NCBI RefSeq assembly: GCF_039544105.1
Contig: NZ_BAABLA010000002.1
Source of the DNA: Haloechinothrix_A salitolerans
GTDB lineage: Bacteria > Actinomycetota > Actinomycetes > Mycobacteriales > Pseudonocardiaceae
Reading direction: 5' to 3' (one strand)
Length of the DNA: 64,000 nucleotides
Positions 26,874 to 35,994 of the stretch are shown here, piece after piece (the first letter of the stretch is position 1; each line of letters starts with the position of its first letter). The notes below the pieces were generated by a model, which ran no database searches, was not told the DNA's origin, and saw only the letters and a list, made by a program, of their open reading frames with translations. The translations under genes and the position numbers were made by a program.

Positions 26874-27800
26874 ATGGGGCGCATCACCGTCCGACGCAGC
26901 GTCACCCGCGTGCGGAGCGGCACCACGTCGACACGGCAGGACACCCTCGTGGTCGAGGAGCCGATGGAGATCCGCCTCGACGGGCGCTCGCTCGCGGTGA
27001 CGATGCGGACACCGGGCAACGACTTCGAACTGGCCACTGGTTTCCTGGTGACGGAAGGCGTGATCACTTCGGCGGCGGACATCAGGGACCAGCGGTACTG
27101 CACCGGGGCCCGGCCGGACACCCGGTACAACATCGTGAACGTGCGGCTGGCTCCCGGGGTGTGTGCGCCCGATCCGTCGGTGGAGCGGTCGTTCTACACG
27201 ACCAGTTCCTGTGGTATATGCGGTAAGGGCAGCATTGACGCGGTCCGCACGGTCACGCGGTGGCAGGTCGCGGAGGATCCCTCACCCGTCGGTAGCACGG
27301 TGCTGGCAGGGTTACCCGAATCGCTCCGGCAGCACCAGGCCGTCTTCGAGCGGACCGGCGGTCTGCACGCCGCAGGGCTGTTCGACACCTCAGGCGAGTT
27401 GCTGTGTCTACGCGAGGACGTCGGTCGGCACAACGCGGTGGACAAGGTGATCGGCTGGGCGTGCACGCGGGAGCAGCTCCCGTTACGCGGCCGCGTCCTG
27501 CAGGTGAGCGGGCGCGCTTCGTTTGAACTGGTGCAGAAGGCGCTTATGGCGGGCATCCCGATCCTGTCGGCCGTCTCCGCGCCGTCCTCGCTCGCCGTCG
27601 ACCTCGCCGCGGAGTCCGGCATGACCCTCGCCGGGTTCGTCCGGGGCGAGACCATGAACGTCTACACCGGCGGCCACCGTGTGGACGTCGATACGAATTC
27701 GGTCGCCGACTATCCCATTCACGGCGGCGGGAATACCGAAGGCTGTCATATCGCTGCGCTGGGTATGGCTGACGACGTACCCGTAAGGAGCGAGACCTGA
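26874..27800 (+). CDS. fdhD: FdhD sulfurtransferase for formate dehydrogenase
   Basis: A 308-residue maturation factor that transfers sulfur to the molybdenum cofactor of formate dehydrogenase. The active CxxC is in SSCGICGKGSI. Other family marks are FELATGFLVTEGVI, ERTGGLHAAGLF and EDVGRHNAVDKVIG. It is in the same operon as its client enzyme. The stop overlaps the next start (TGATG). Confidence 0.95.
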   Translation: MGRITVRRSVTRVRSGTTSTRQDTLVVEEPMEIRLDGRSLAVTMRTPGNDFELATGFLVTEGVITSAADIRDQRYCTGARPDTRYNIVNVRLAPGVCAPDPSVERSFYTTSSCGICGKGSIDAVRTVTRWQVAEDPSPVGSTVLAGLPESLRQHQAVFERTGGLHAAGLFDTSGELLCLREDVGRHNAVDKVIGWACTREQLPLRGRVLQVSGRASFELVQKALMAGIPILSAVSAPSSLAVDLAAESGMTLAGFVRGETMNVYTGGHRVDVDTNSVADYPIHGGGNTEGCHIAALGMADDVPVRSET

Positions 27801-28495
27801 TGCGCATCGAGATCTGGTCGGACATCGTCTGCCCCTGGTGTGCCATCGGCAAAGCACGCCTGGACCTCGCGCTGGCACAGTTCGAGCACGCTGACGACGT
27901 CGACATCCGCTGGCGCAGCTTCGAACTCGACCCCGGCGCCCCCACCGTCCGCGACGGCGACTACGCCACGATGCTCGCCCGCAAATACGGCACCACCGTC
28001 GAAGGCGGACACGCGATGATCCGCCGCATGGCCGACGAGGCCGCCCAGTCCGGGCTACGACTCAACTTGGAACGCGCCCGCCCCGGCAATACCTTCGACG
28101 GACACCGGCTCCTGCACCTCGCCGCGGACCGCGGCGTCCAAAACGCGGTGAAGGACCGCCTACTACGCGGCTACCTCGCCGAAGGCGAAGCCATCGGCGA
28201 ACACGACACCCTACTGCGACTGGCGACCGAAGCCGGCCTCGATCCAGACGACGCTCGCACGGTCCTCGACACCAGCGCATACGCTTACGCGGTACGCACC
28301 GACGAACGCGAAGCAGCCTCCCACGGCATCAGCGGGGTACCGTACTTCCTCATCGACGGCTGGTACCCACTACCCGGCGCGCAGACCAGCGACGTCATGC
28401 TGGACGCACTACGCCAAGCATGGCGCAAGAGCCACCCCGATACCGACACCGCGACCTCCGGCACCGCCAGCGCCCTGGACGGACACCACGACTAG
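27800..28495 (+). CDS. DsbA/FrnE-like thioredoxin-fold oxidoreductase
   Basis: A 231-residue cytoplasmic DsbA-family protein with CPWC in SDIVCPWCAIGKARL and a helical insert before GVPYFLIDG, the cis-Pro loop. FrnE-like proteins act on disulfides or as isomerases with mycothiol or glutathione. Translational coupling to fdhD is unusual and suggests a part in enzyme assembly or protection (inference). Confidence 0.85.
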   Translation: MRIEIWSDIVCPWCAIGKARLDLALAQFEHADDVDIRWRSFELDPGAPTVRDGDYATMLARKYGTTVEGGHAMIRRMADEAAQSGLRLNLERARPGNTFDGHRLLHLAADRGVQNAVKDRLLRGYLAEGEAIGEHDTLLRLATEAGLDPDDARTVLDTSAYAYAVRTDEREAASHGISGVPYFLIDGWYPLPGAQTSDVMLDALRQAWRKSHPDTDTATSGTASALDGHHD

Positions 28496-28510
28496 CGCTG
28501 CCGGTCCGGC

Positions 28511-29110
28511 TCAGTCCGCCCCGACGACCAGCACGTGCAGGTGTCGCGGCCCGTGCACGCCTTCCACCCGGTTCAGCTCGATGTCGCTGGTGGCCGACGG
28601 TCCGCTGATCCACGTCTGCGGCCGCGCCGGGTCGAGTCGGGCGACGGCGTCCGGCACCCCGGCCACGATCTGATCGGCGCGGATGACGCAGACATGCCGG
28701 TCAGGTACCAAGCTCAGCGCGCGACGGCCCTGGCCAGGACCGTGGTCGAGCACGATCGTGCCCGTGATCGCGATGCCAACGGCGGCCGTGGTGACGACGG
28801 CCTCCACGGTGTCCAGTTCGGACGCCGGCAGATCATCGGCCAGCGCGTCGTCAACCAGGTACGGCAGGTCACCGGGCACGACGACGCGGCGTGCGTCGCC
28901 GAGCGCGGCGCGGATGGCCTCGACGACGTCAGCGTGCGCGCACCGGGTGACAGCGGCACGGTAGTCGGTCACCCGCTCGGCGAACAGCTCGATGAGGTCA
29001 GCGGATGCCGGGGTATCGCGGTAGCCGCGCGGCACCTCGACGTCCGCCCTGGGCGCGTCGGCCAGCGCGGTCCGGATCGACACGAGAATCTCGTCGCGCG
29101 CGCTGGTCAC
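28511..29110 (-). CDS. lutC: Lactate utilization protein C
   Basis: A 199-residue LUD-domain protein, third in the lutABC operon for L-lactate oxidation. The LUD core shows as VVTTAAVGIAITGTIV and a C-terminal ISGPSATSDIELNRVEGVHGP segment. The ATG overlaps the lutB stop (ATGA). It faces the DsbA-like gene with a 15-bp gap. Confidence 0.9.
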   Translation of the reverse strand: MTSARDEILVSIRTALADAPRADVEVPRGYRDTPASADLIELFAERVTDYRAAVTRCAHADVVEAIRAALGDARRVVVPGDLPYLVDDALADDLPASELDTVEAVVTTAAVGIAITGTIVLDHGPGQGRRALSLVPDRHVCVIRADQIVAGVPDAVARLDPARPQTWISGPSATSDIELNRVEGVHGPRHLHVLVVGAD

Positions 29111-30591
29111 GACTCACTCCGCTCCACACGGGTGCGCCGCCACCACTCCCGGAACGATTCGGCCGGTGGCGCGGGCATGTCTCGGGCTGTGGTCCACCGC
29201 GCACCAGGGCCGGGCAGCGAACCGAGTACCCGCCTGCCACCCGGGGCGCTACGACGCGATATCCGCGTCAACAGACGTCCAGCGACCCCGGCGAACCGCT
29301 CCAGCGGCCCCAGCCTGCGTGCGTCGGCCAGCATCCACGACGCCGCCTTCATCGCGACGGCCTCCGGTTTCGGCGCCTGGCCGCGATGCGCGTCGACCAC
29401 CTTCGACCGCAGGTGCACCAGCACCTCGGGGATGTCGATGCGCACCGGGCAGGCCTCGAAACACGCCCCACACAGGCTCGACGCGTATGGCAGCGAGTCG
29501 ACCTGCTCGTCATGACCGACGCCTCGCAGCAGTGGGTTGAGGATCGCGCCGATCGGTCCCGGATACACCGACCCGTACGCGTGGCCACCGGTACGTTCGT
29601 AGACTGGACACACGTTGAGGCACGCCGAACAGCGGATGCAGCGCAGCGCCTGCCGCCCCACCTCATCGGCCAGCGCGCGCGTGCGCCCGTTGTCCAGCAA
29701 CACGACGTGCATCTCCTGTGGCCCGTCGCCCGGAGTGACACCGGTCCACGTCGACGTGTACGGGTTCATTCGCTCGCCCGTGCTCGACCGGGGCAACAGT
29801 TGCAGGAAGACGTCGAGGTCGTCCCAGCTGGGCACCACCTTCTCGATGCCGACAACGGATACCAGGATCTCCGGCAGCGTCAGGCACATCCGGCCGTTGC
29901 CCTCGGACTCGACGACCATCAGCGTGCCGGTGTCGGCGACGGCGAAGTTCGCGCCGGACACGGCCATCCGCGCGGACAGGAACTTCTCCCGCAGGTGTGA
30001 CCGGGCCGCGGCGGCCAGCTCAGCCGGGTCGTCGGTCAGGTCGTCGGGTGCGGGACGGCCCGCTGACGCCATCCGCCGCAAGAAGATCTCCCGAATCTCC
30101 GCCCGGTTGCGGTGAATCGCGGGCACCAAAATGTGGCTCGGCAGGTCGTCACCGAGCTGCACGATCAACTCGGCCAGGTCCGTCTCGACCGCCGCGATCC
30201 CCCGCTCGGCGAGCGACTCGTTCAGACCGATCTCCTGGGTAGCCATCGACTTCACCTTGACGAGCTCATCGATGCCGTTGTCCAGGGCGATCCCAGCGAC
30301 GATGCCGCATGCTTCCTCGGCGTCACGCGCCCAGTGCACGGTCGCCCCGCGCTCGGTCAGGGACCGCTCGAGCCGCAGCAGGTGCTCGTCCAGGTTGTGC
30401 AGGGCGTTGTCCTTGATGGCCGCGCCCGCCCTACGCAGCTCCTCCCACTCGGAGACCTCGCCGACCACCTGCGCCCGCTTGCCCCGGATCGTGCCGGTGG
30501 CGTGCGCGAGGTTCCCTCGCAACTGGCTGTCGGCCAGCGCCGTCTTCGCCGCGTCGGGGAAGGCGGGCATGCCCACGAACGTCGCGCTCAT
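29107..30591 (-). CDS. lutB: Lactate utilization iron-sulfur protein B
   Basis: A 494-residue LUD plus ferredoxin protein. The LUD domain spans about 60-300, followed by two [4Fe-4S] motifs (CIRCSACLNVCP and CGACFEACPV). Electrons from lactate pass through LutB and LutA. The start overlaps the lutA stop (ATGA); this position matches known LutB N-termini, whereas the longer upstream frame does not. Confidence 0.92.
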   Translation of the reverse strand: MSATFVGMPAFPDAAKTALADSQLRGNLAHATGTIRGKRAQVVGEVSEWEELRRAGAAIKDNALHNLDEHLLRLERSLTERGATVHWARDAEEACGIVAGIALDNGIDELVKVKSMATQEIGLNESLAERGIAAVETDLAELIVQLGDDLPSHILVPAIHRNRAEIREIFLRRMASAGRPAPDDLTDDPAELAAAARSHLREKFLSARMAVSGANFAVADTGTLMVVESEGNGRMCLTLPEILVSVVGIEKVVPSWDDLDVFLQLLPRSSTGERMNPYTSTWTGVTPGDGPQEMHVVLLDNGRTRALADEVGRQALRCIRCSACLNVCPVYERTGGHAYGSVYPGPIGAILNPLLRGVGHDEQVDSLPYASSLCGACFEACPVRIDIPEVLVHLRSKVVDAHRGQAPKPEAVAMKAASWMLADARRLGPLERFAGVAGRLLTRISRRSAPGGRRVLGSLPGPGARWTTARDMPAPPAESFREWWRRTRVERSES

Positions 30592-31355
30592 CGACCCTCC
30601 GTACTCGCCAGCACCTCGGCCAGATGCAGCACCCGGACACCGGAACGCTGCCGCGACAGCATCCCGCCGATGTGCAGTAGACACGAATTGTCCCCCGCGA
30701 CGAGCACTTCAGCACCCGTCTCGCGCACATGGCGGACCTTATCCGCGCCCATCGCCACCGACGTGTCGGTGTTCTTCACCGCGAACGTGCCACCGAAACC
30801 GCAGCACTCCTCGGCGGCGGGCAGCTCTGTCAGTCGTAGCCCCCGCACCGCGCGCAACAGCCGGAACGGCCGATCCCCGACGTCGAGCATCCGCAACGAA
30901 TGGCACGTCGGGTGATACGTGACCTCGTGCGGGAAATACGCGCCGACGTCGGCGACACCAAGCACATCGACCAGAAACTCCGACAGCTCGTACACCCGCG
31001 CCGATGTCTCCGCCACCGCGTTAGCGAGATCGTCGTCGCCGCTCCGTCGCGCGACGATGTCGTGCTGGTGCCGTACCGAACCCGCGCACGAGCCCGACGG
31101 CGCCACGATCGCGTCATACCCGGCGAACGCGTCTACGAAGGACCGCACAATCGGTACGGCTTCGTCGAGGTACCCGGTGTTCACCATAGGCTGGGCGCAA
31201 CACGTTTGCCCCGCGGGGAAGTCGACGTCTACACCCAGCCGGGACAGTAGCCGCACCACCGCCTTGCCCGTGTCAGGGAACATGGCGTCATTGATGCAGG
31301 TGACCAGCAGCGCGACCCTGATGTCCGATGATTCGGACCCGCCAGCAGTCCTCAT
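30588..31355 (-). CDS. lutA: Lactate utilization CCG-domain protein A
   Basis: A 255-residue Fe-S protein with two CCG domains: TCCAQPMVNTG and EECCGFGGTF, plus YHPTCHSLR. It is the first gene of lutABC. Other LutA proteins begin near VALLVTCIND; here about 12 extra residues (MRTAGGSESSDI) precede that point, and their DNA is nearly identical to the start of a short ORF at 62881. No good ribosome site stands before the ATG at 31355. A regulator was not identified; the next gene upstream is a TetR gene of different neighbourhood. Confidence 0.9.
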   Translation of the reverse strand: MRTAGGSESSDIRVALLVTCINDAMFPDTGKAVVRLLSRLGVDVDFPAGQTCCAQPMVNTGYLDEAVPIVRSFVDAFAGYDAIVAPSGSCAGSVRHQHDIVARRSGDDDLANAVAETSARVYELSEFLVDVLGVADVGAYFPHEVTYHPTCHSLRMLDVGDRPFRLLRAVRGLRLTELPAAEECCGFGGTFAVKNTDTSVAMGADKVRHVRETGAEVLVAGDNSCLLHIGGMLSRQRSGVRVLHLAEVLASTEGR

Positions 31356-31356
31356 G
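31323..31356. repeat. Copy A of a 32-bp sequence shared with the 62.9-kb operon
   Basis: Positions 31325-31356 match 62851-62882 in 30 of 32 bases, in the same orientation and in the same reading frame relative to an ATG. Copy A includes the dyad GTCCGA-N4-TCGGAC (31323-31338). A shared operator or a recent duplication are the two readings. Confidence 0.75.
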
Positions 31357-31414
31357 TCCGAGCATCATCCCACGCCCCGCGTGAGTCAGTGGGCTCATAC
31401 CGACGAACGTCGGG

Positions 31415-31993
31415 TCAGGGTCCCGCGCAGTCGGCAAACAAACTGGCGAGCTGATCACCCACCCGGTCCAGCACCCCGGGATCCCCTGTCGCTCTGGCCA
31501 GCACCAAAGCGCCCTCCAGGGCGGTGAGCAGGAGTTCGTCGTTCCCGGCCAGAGTCGTATACCTGCTGGCGACCTCCGTGCGCCAGTGAGCCACGGCGGC
31601 CGCGGTGGGCGACCCTGGTCCCGCGATTCCGTCCCGGCCCTCGACGGCCGCCGCGGCCATCGGGCAGCCGACGTCCGTGCCATGCTCGCGCATGAGGTCG
31701 GCATACCGACCGAAAAGCGCCCGCACGACATCGGCTGTCGTGCTACCCGAGTGTGCGACAGCCTCGTCGAGCAGCCAGGTGAACTCCTCGCCGTTGCGCT
31801 CGAGGCAGGCCGCGACCAATGCTCGCTTGCCGCCGGGGAAATGGTGCGCGAAGACACCTTTGGACACGCCCGCGTGACGGCATACCTGCTCCACTCCTGT
31901 CCCGCTGATCCCATGCCGCCGAAACAGGGTGAGCGCGGCTTTCACCAGCGTCGCGCGAGTCGAGGTGCGGCGTCGATCTGCGGTCATACTCAC
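31415..31993 (-). CDS. TetR-family regulator (LmrA/YxaF-like)
   Basis: A 192-residue repressor. The N-terminal helix-turn-helix is clear (LFRRHGISGTGVEQVCRHAGVSKGVFAHHF) and the C-terminal domain is of the LmrA/YxaF type. An ATG two codons later (31987) is equally possible. It is divergent from the thioesterase gene across 41 bp that hold an operator-like palindrome, so it probably represses both. Confidence 0.87.
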   Translation of the reverse strand: MSMTADRRRTSTRATLVKAALTLFRRHGISGTGVEQVCRHAGVSKGVFAHHFPGGKRALVAACLERNGEEFTWLLDEAVAHSGSTTADVVRALFGRYADLMREHGTDVGCPMAAAAVEGRDGIAGPGSPTAAAVAHWRTEVASRYTTLAGNDELLLTALEGALVLARATGDPGVLDRVGDQLASLFADCAGP

Positions 31994-32012
31994 AATACTA
32001 GTACGACCGTGC

Positions 32013-32024
32013 GAGCATATGCTC
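32013..32024. promoter_or_regulatory. Palindrome between divergent TetR and thioesterase genes
   Basis: GAGCATATGCTC is a perfect 12-bp palindrome in the 41-bp divergent gap. A second 8-bp palindrome TACTAGTA lies at 31996-32003. Both suit TetR dimers; the first ends 11 bp before the thioesterase start. Confidence 0.5.
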
Positions 32025-32034
32025 TAATCGGTGT

Positions 32035-32853
32035 GTGAGCCACAACGACGTGCCTGAGACCTTCTCCGCTGTCAGCCGAGTCGCACGGACCGACCCCGGC
32101 CGGTTCGAGATGTCGATCAGCCCTGAATGGACCATCGGTGGCAAGCCGAACGGCGGCTACCTGCTGGCCGCCCTCGCTCGTGCGGCTACCGAGGACAGCC
32201 CGCATGACAACGTTCTCGCCGCGAGCGCCCACTACCTGCACGCACCCGACCCCGGTGCCGCATCGATCGAGACCGAGGTGCTGCGTACGGGGCGCTCCGC
32301 GAGTCAGGTTCGGGCTCGTCTGATACAGAACGGAAAACCGTGCATCGAGGCGCTCACCACGATCGGCACGCTCGAACCAGACACGAAGCCGTACTGGACC
32401 GAGGGACTGCCAGCGTCCGAGATGCGTGACCGGGACAGCGCCGTCCGGATCCCGGGCACCAGCCCCACCGGCGCGGTCATAGCAATCATGGACCAGGTCG
32501 ATTTGCGGATCGACCGGGAGGACGCTGCCTTCAGCGTGGGCAAACCGAGGGGTGTCGGTGAGCTCAACGGCTGGCTGGAGCTCCCCGGTGGCGAGAACTT
32601 CGACCCGCTCTCCCTGCTCTACGCGGTCGACTCTTTCCCACCCGCGACGCTGGACATCGAGCTGACCGGCTGGGTACCGACCCTGGAGCTCACCGCCTAC
32701 ATTCGCGCGCTACCCGCGCCTGGACCAGTCCGCGTCCGGCAGAAGGCGCGACTCATCGACGCCCAAAAGGTCGACGAGGCCTGCTTCGTGTGGGACAGCA
32801 CCGGCCGACTGGTCGCCCAAGCCACCCAACTCGCGGCCATCCGCCTTGGATAA
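32035..32853 (+). CDS. Double-hotdog acyl-CoA thioesterase-family protein
   Basis: A 272-residue protein of the TesB-like/thioesterase-3 family: WTIGGKPNGGYLLAALARA is the signature N-terminal hotdog helix, and a second hotdog follows after about 140 (LNGWLEL, then VDSFPPATLD). Members hydrolyse acyl-CoA; chain length is not evident. The GTG start is favoured because the fold begins soon after. It is likely controlled by the divergent TetR protein. Confidence 0.82.
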   Translation: MSHNDVPETFSAVSRVARTDPGRFEMSISPEWTIGGKPNGGYLLAALARAATEDSPHDNVLAASAHYLHAPDPGAASIETEVLRTGRSASQVRARLIQNGKPCIEALTTIGTLEPDTKPYWTEGLPASEMRDRDSAVRIPGTSPTGAVIAIMDQVDLRIDREDAAFSVGKPRGVGELNGWLELPGGENFDPLSLLYAVDSFPPATLDIELTGWVPTLELTAYIRALPAPGPVRVRQKARLIDAQKVDEACFVWDSTGRLVAQATQLAAIRLG

Positions 32854-32860
32854 CCGACCG

Positions 32861-32896
32861 GTGTCTGGCTCGTGGGGTAGCCCACGAGCCAGACAC
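32861..32896. terminator. Bidirectional hairpin terminator
   Basis: Perfect 16-bp arms (GTGTCTGGCTCGTGGG and its complement) around a GTAG loop, between the convergent thioesterase and acyl-CoA dehydrogenase genes. There is no T-run, as usual for actinobacteria. Confidence 0.9.
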
Positions 32897-32900
32897 TCGG

Positions 32901-34061
32901 TCAGCGCAGCAGTTGCCGAGCCATCACCAAGCGCTGGACCTGGTTGGTGCCCTCGTAGATCTGGGTGATCTTGGCGTCGCGCATCATCCGCTCGGCCGGG
33001 AAGTCCCGGGTGTAGCCCGCCCCGCCGAGCAGCTGCACGGCGTCCGTGGTCACCTTCATCGCGACGTCGGAGGCGTGGCATTTGGCCGCGGCGCCATAGA
33101 ACGTGACGTCGTCGTCACCGCGCTCGGACTTCGCGGCGGCGACGTAGACCATTTGCCGCGCGGTCTCGACCGCCATCGCCATGTCAGCGAGCATGAACTG
33201 CACGCCCTGGAACTCGCCAATAGTCTTACCGAACTGCTCACGCTCTTTGACGTAGGCGACGGCCTCGTCCAACGCGCCCTGCGCGATACCGACGGCCTGC
33301 GCGCCGATGGTGATGCGGGTGTGGTCCAGCGTGCGCAGCGCGATCTTGAGCCCTTCCCCTGGCTTGCCGACCATCCGGTCGCCGGGGATACGAACGTTGT
33401 CGAAGTGCAGCTCCCGCGTCGGCGAGCCCTTGATGCCAAGCTTGCGCTCGGGTGCGCCGAAGCTGAACCCGGGATCGGACTTCTCCACGACGAACGCGCT
33501 CACGTTGGAACCACGCTTGCCGTCGGGGTCGGTGACCGCGAGCACGGTGTAGTACTCGGACACGCCGGCGTTGGTGATCCACGCCTTGTGCCCGTTGAGG
33601 ATCCAGTCATCGCCGTCGGCGACGGCACGACACTTCATCGACGCGGTGTCGGAGCCCGCCTCACGCTCGGACAGCCCGTACGAGAAGCCTCCCTCGCCCT
33701 TGGCCAGTGGCGGGAGGTACTTCGCCTTGACCTCATCGGACGCGGCGAGCAGCAGCGGCATGCTGCCGAGCTTGTTGACCGCGGGGACGAGTGAGGACGA
33801 CGCACACACCCGCGCGACCTCTTCGATCACGATGCAGGTCGCCAGGGCGTCAGCACCCGCGCCACCGTACTCCTCGGGGACGTGCGGTGCGTGGAAGTCA
33901 GATGCGACCAGCGCGTCGTTCGCTTCCCGCGGGTATCTGCCCTGCTCGTCCACGTCGGCGGCGTACGGGGCGATCTTGTCTCGCGCGACGGCGCGGACCG
34001 CTTCCCGGATGATCTCGTGATCCTCGGACAAGCGAAACAGGTCGAAGTTGGTGTTGTCCAT
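32901..34061 (-). CDS. Acyl-CoA dehydrogenase (FadE25-like)
   Basis: A 386-residue flavoenzyme for the first step of fatty-acid or branched-chain acyl-CoA oxidation. Visible marks: LSEREAGSDTASM (FAD loop), WITNAGVSEYYTVLA, the RERTREFGK-like stretch KEREQFGKTIGEFQ, and the C-terminal IYEGTNQVQRLVMARQLL that contains the catalytic Glu. It lies 10 bp downstream of the 3-hydroxyacyl-CoA dehydrogenase gene, forming a two-gene operon. The exact chain length cannot be read from sequence. Confidence 0.93.
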   Translation of the reverse strand: MDNTNFDLFRLSEDHEIIREAVRAVARDKIAPYAADVDEQGRYPREANDALVASDFHAPHVPEEYGGAGADALATCIVIEEVARVCASSSLVPAVNKLGSMPLLLAASDEVKAKYLPPLAKGEGGFSYGLSEREAGSDTASMKCRAVADGDDWILNGHKAWITNAGVSEYYTVLAVTDPDGKRGSNVSAFVVEKSDPGFSFGAPERKLGIKGSPTRELHFDNVRIPGDRMVGKPGEGLKIALRTLDHTRITIGAQAVGIAQGALDEAVAYVKEREQFGKTIGEFQGVQFMLADMAMAVETARQMVYVAAAKSERGDDDVTFYGAAAKCHASDVAMKVTTDAVQLLGGAGYTRDFPAERMMRDAKITQIYEGTNQVQRLVMARQLLR

Positions 34062-34071
34062 GGCTGTCCTC

Positions 34072-34917
34072 TCAGGAGTAGGTGTAGAAACCGCGTCCGG
34101 TCTTGCGGCCGAGCAAGCCGGCGTCGACCATCCGGGCGAGCAGCGGCGGCGGGGCGTACAGCGGCTCCTTGAACTCCTCGTACAGCGACTCGGCGACGGC
34201 CTTGGTCGTGTCGAGGCCGATCAGGTCGGCGAGCGCGAGCGGCCCCTGCGGATGAGCGGCACCCCGGACCAGACCCTCGTCGATGTCCTCGGCGGTCGCG
34301 AAACCAGACTCGAGCATGCGGATCGCCGACAGGATGAACGGCACGAGCAGCGCGTTGACGACGAAGCCCGCGCGATCCTGGCAGTCGATGGCGTGCTTGC
34401 CCAGGGTGTCTTGGACGAACGAGCGGGCGCGCTCGGTGGTCTCGGACGACGTCAGCAGGCTCGGCACCAGTTCGACCAGGGACAGGACCGGCACCGGGTT
34501 GAAGAAGTGCACGCCGATCACCTGCGCCGGCCGGGTGGTGGCCACTCCGAGCTTCATGATCGGGATCGATGACGTGTTGGACGCGAGCACGGCATCCGGC
34601 GAGCGCACGATCTTGTCCAGTCGCTCGAACAGCTCCACCTTGGCGGCCTCGTTCTCGACGATGGCCTCCACGACCAGTTCGCGGTCGGCGAGCTCGTCGA
34701 GGTCGGTCACCACCCGGATCCGGCCGAGCACCTCGTCGGCGCTGTCGATCTTGCCCTTGCTCTCGGCGCGGGACAGCGACTTGGCCAGCCGGCTCCTGCC
34801 TGCCTCGGCCGCTTCGGGACTGGACTCGGCCACGACTACGTCCGATCCGGCGCGGGCGGACACTTCGGCGATCCCCGCGCCCATCAGCCCGCAGCCGACA
34901 ACTCCGATGCGCTGCAT
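34072..34917 (-). CDS. 3-hydroxybutyryl-CoA dehydrogenase
   Basis: A 281-residue NAD(P)-dependent enzyme. Rossmann motif GVVGCGLMGAGIAEV is at the N-terminus, the catalytic segment GVHFFNPVPVLSLVELV follows, then the C-terminal helical domain (DRAGFVVNALLVPFI). It interconverts 3-hydroxybutyryl-CoA and acetoacetyl-CoA. AGGAGAGGA precedes the ATG at 34917. First in an operon with the acyl-CoA dehydrogenase gene, divergent from a TetR gene. Confidence 0.92.
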   Translation of the reverse strand: MQRIGVVGCGLMGAGIAEVSARAGSDVVVAESSPEAAEAGRSRLAKSLSRAESKGKIDSADEVLGRIRVVTDLDELADRELVVEAIVENEAAKVELFERLDKIVRSPDAVLASNTSSIPIMKLGVATTRPAQVIGVHFFNPVPVLSLVELVPSLLTSSETTERARSFVQDTLGKHAIDCQDRAGFVVNALLVPFILSAIRMLESGFATAEDIDEGLVRGAAHPQGPLALADLIGLDTTKAVAESLYEEFKEPLYAPPPLLARMVDAGLLGRKTGRGFYTYS

Positions 34918-34940
34918 AAGACGTCCTCTCCTCGGTTGTC

Positions 34941-34976
34941 TGATACTCAGTATCGTATAGGTGAGACCAAGTATCA
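34941..34976. promoter_or_regulatory. TetR-type operator in the fatty-acid divergent region
   Basis: GATACT-C-AGTATC (34942-34954) is a perfect 6-bp-arm dyad. A further half site GTATCA at 34971-34976 pairs with TGATAC at 34941-34946. The region lies between the hydroxyacyl-CoA dehydrogenase and TetR genes. Confidence 0.6.
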
Positions 34977-34993
34977 AATGCGAGGATCAGCAC

Positions 34994-35659
34994 ATGCCCG
35001 AGCGAACCGTCAAGGACCGACTCATCGAAGCCGCGTTCACGCTGTTCGAGGAGCGCGGATACGAGCGGACCACGGTCGACGACATCACCGAACGGGCCGG
35101 CGTCAGCAGGGCGACGTTCTTCCGCACGTTCCGGTCGAAGGAAGACGTGATCTTCCCCGACCACGACGCCGTGCTGACCGCGATCCGATCCCGGCTGGCG
35201 GGCTCGACACAGCAGACCGCGCTGGTCGCCGTGTGCGAGGCCGCCCGGCTGGTACTGCTGCACTACATCGGCGAGGGCGAACTCGCACTCAGCCGCTATC
35301 GGCTGACCAGGACGTTTCCCGCGCTACGAGATCGCGAGATCGCCAGCACCCTCCAGTACCAGCGGGTGTTCCGCGAGTTCATCCACGACTGGATGGGTGG
35401 TGAGGAAGACACCGCGCTCCGGGCTGAGCTCATGGCCGCCGCCGTCGTCACCGCGCACAACTACGTGCTGCGGCGCTGGCTGCGTGGCCAGACCGACGCA
35501 CCGGAGGCTGAGTTCGACGCGGCGATGGCCAGCACTGTCGATCTGTTCGCCGAGCCCGGGTCCACAACCGGCCCCGGCTCGATCGTGGTCTTCCGCACCT
35601 CACAGGACCTCGACGCCGTGCTCCCGGCGCTGCGCGGCATCCTCGGGGACCCGGCCTGA
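34994..35659 (+). CDS. TetR-family regulator of the adjacent acyl-CoA operon
   Basis: A 221-residue repressor: helix-turn-helix LFEERGYERTTVDDITERAGVSRATFFRTF, then a ligand-binding domain. It is divergent from the acyl-CoA operon with GATACT dyads between them, so an acyl-CoA-responsive repressor is likely (inference). The ATG at 34994 follows GAGGATC. Confidence 0.88.
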   Translation: MPERTVKDRLIEAAFTLFEERGYERTTVDDITERAGVSRATFFRTFRSKEDVIFPDHDAVLTAIRSRLAGSTQQTALVAVCEAARLVLLHYIGEGELALSRYRLTRTFPALRDREIASTLQYQRVFREFIHDWMGGEEDTALRAELMAAAVVTAHNYVLRRWLRGQTDAPEAEFDAAMASTVDLFAEPGSTTGPGSIVVFRTSQDLDAVLPALRGILGDPA

Positions 35660-35697
35660 AGCGCCGAGGTCGCGGCTCCGCCGTGACCATCGCACCC

Positions 35698-35994
35698 TCA
35701 GCCGCCTGCCATGGCGCCGACGATCAGCAAAGGCTCCTCCCCCACCATGACCTGCTTCGGCAGTGGTGTGTCGGGCGGCTCGCGCGACAGGTCGCGCTCG
35801 CAGGCGAAGTACCGTACGAACGCCCGGCGTTCGCCGGTGTGCTGGTCACGGATGGTGCCACGTAACACCGGGTACTGACTCTCTAGTGCGTCCAGCACCG
35901 AGGACATCGACACCTCACCATCGATGTCCAGCTCCACCTCGCCGTCCACGCGGGCCAGTCTGCGCAGATGCGTCGGCAGCTTGACGCGGATCAT
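35698..35994 (-). CDS. MoaD/ThiS-like ubiquitin-fold protein
   Basis: A 98-residue beta-grasp protein ending in the diglycine AMAGG, the C-terminal tail that is adenylated or thiocarboxylated in MoaD/ThiS sulfur carriers. Its start overlaps the stop of the upstream BNR-propeller gene (ATGA). No molybdopterin, thiamin or E1-like gene is near, so a standard cofactor role is not supported by context. It could carry sulfur, or be conjugated, in a process with its partner. Confidence 0.82.
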   Translation of the reverse strand: MIRVKLPTHLRRLARVDGEVELDIDGEVSMSSVLDALESQYPVLRGTIRDQHTGERRAFVRYFACERDLSREPPDTPLPKQVMVGEEPLLIVGAMAGG

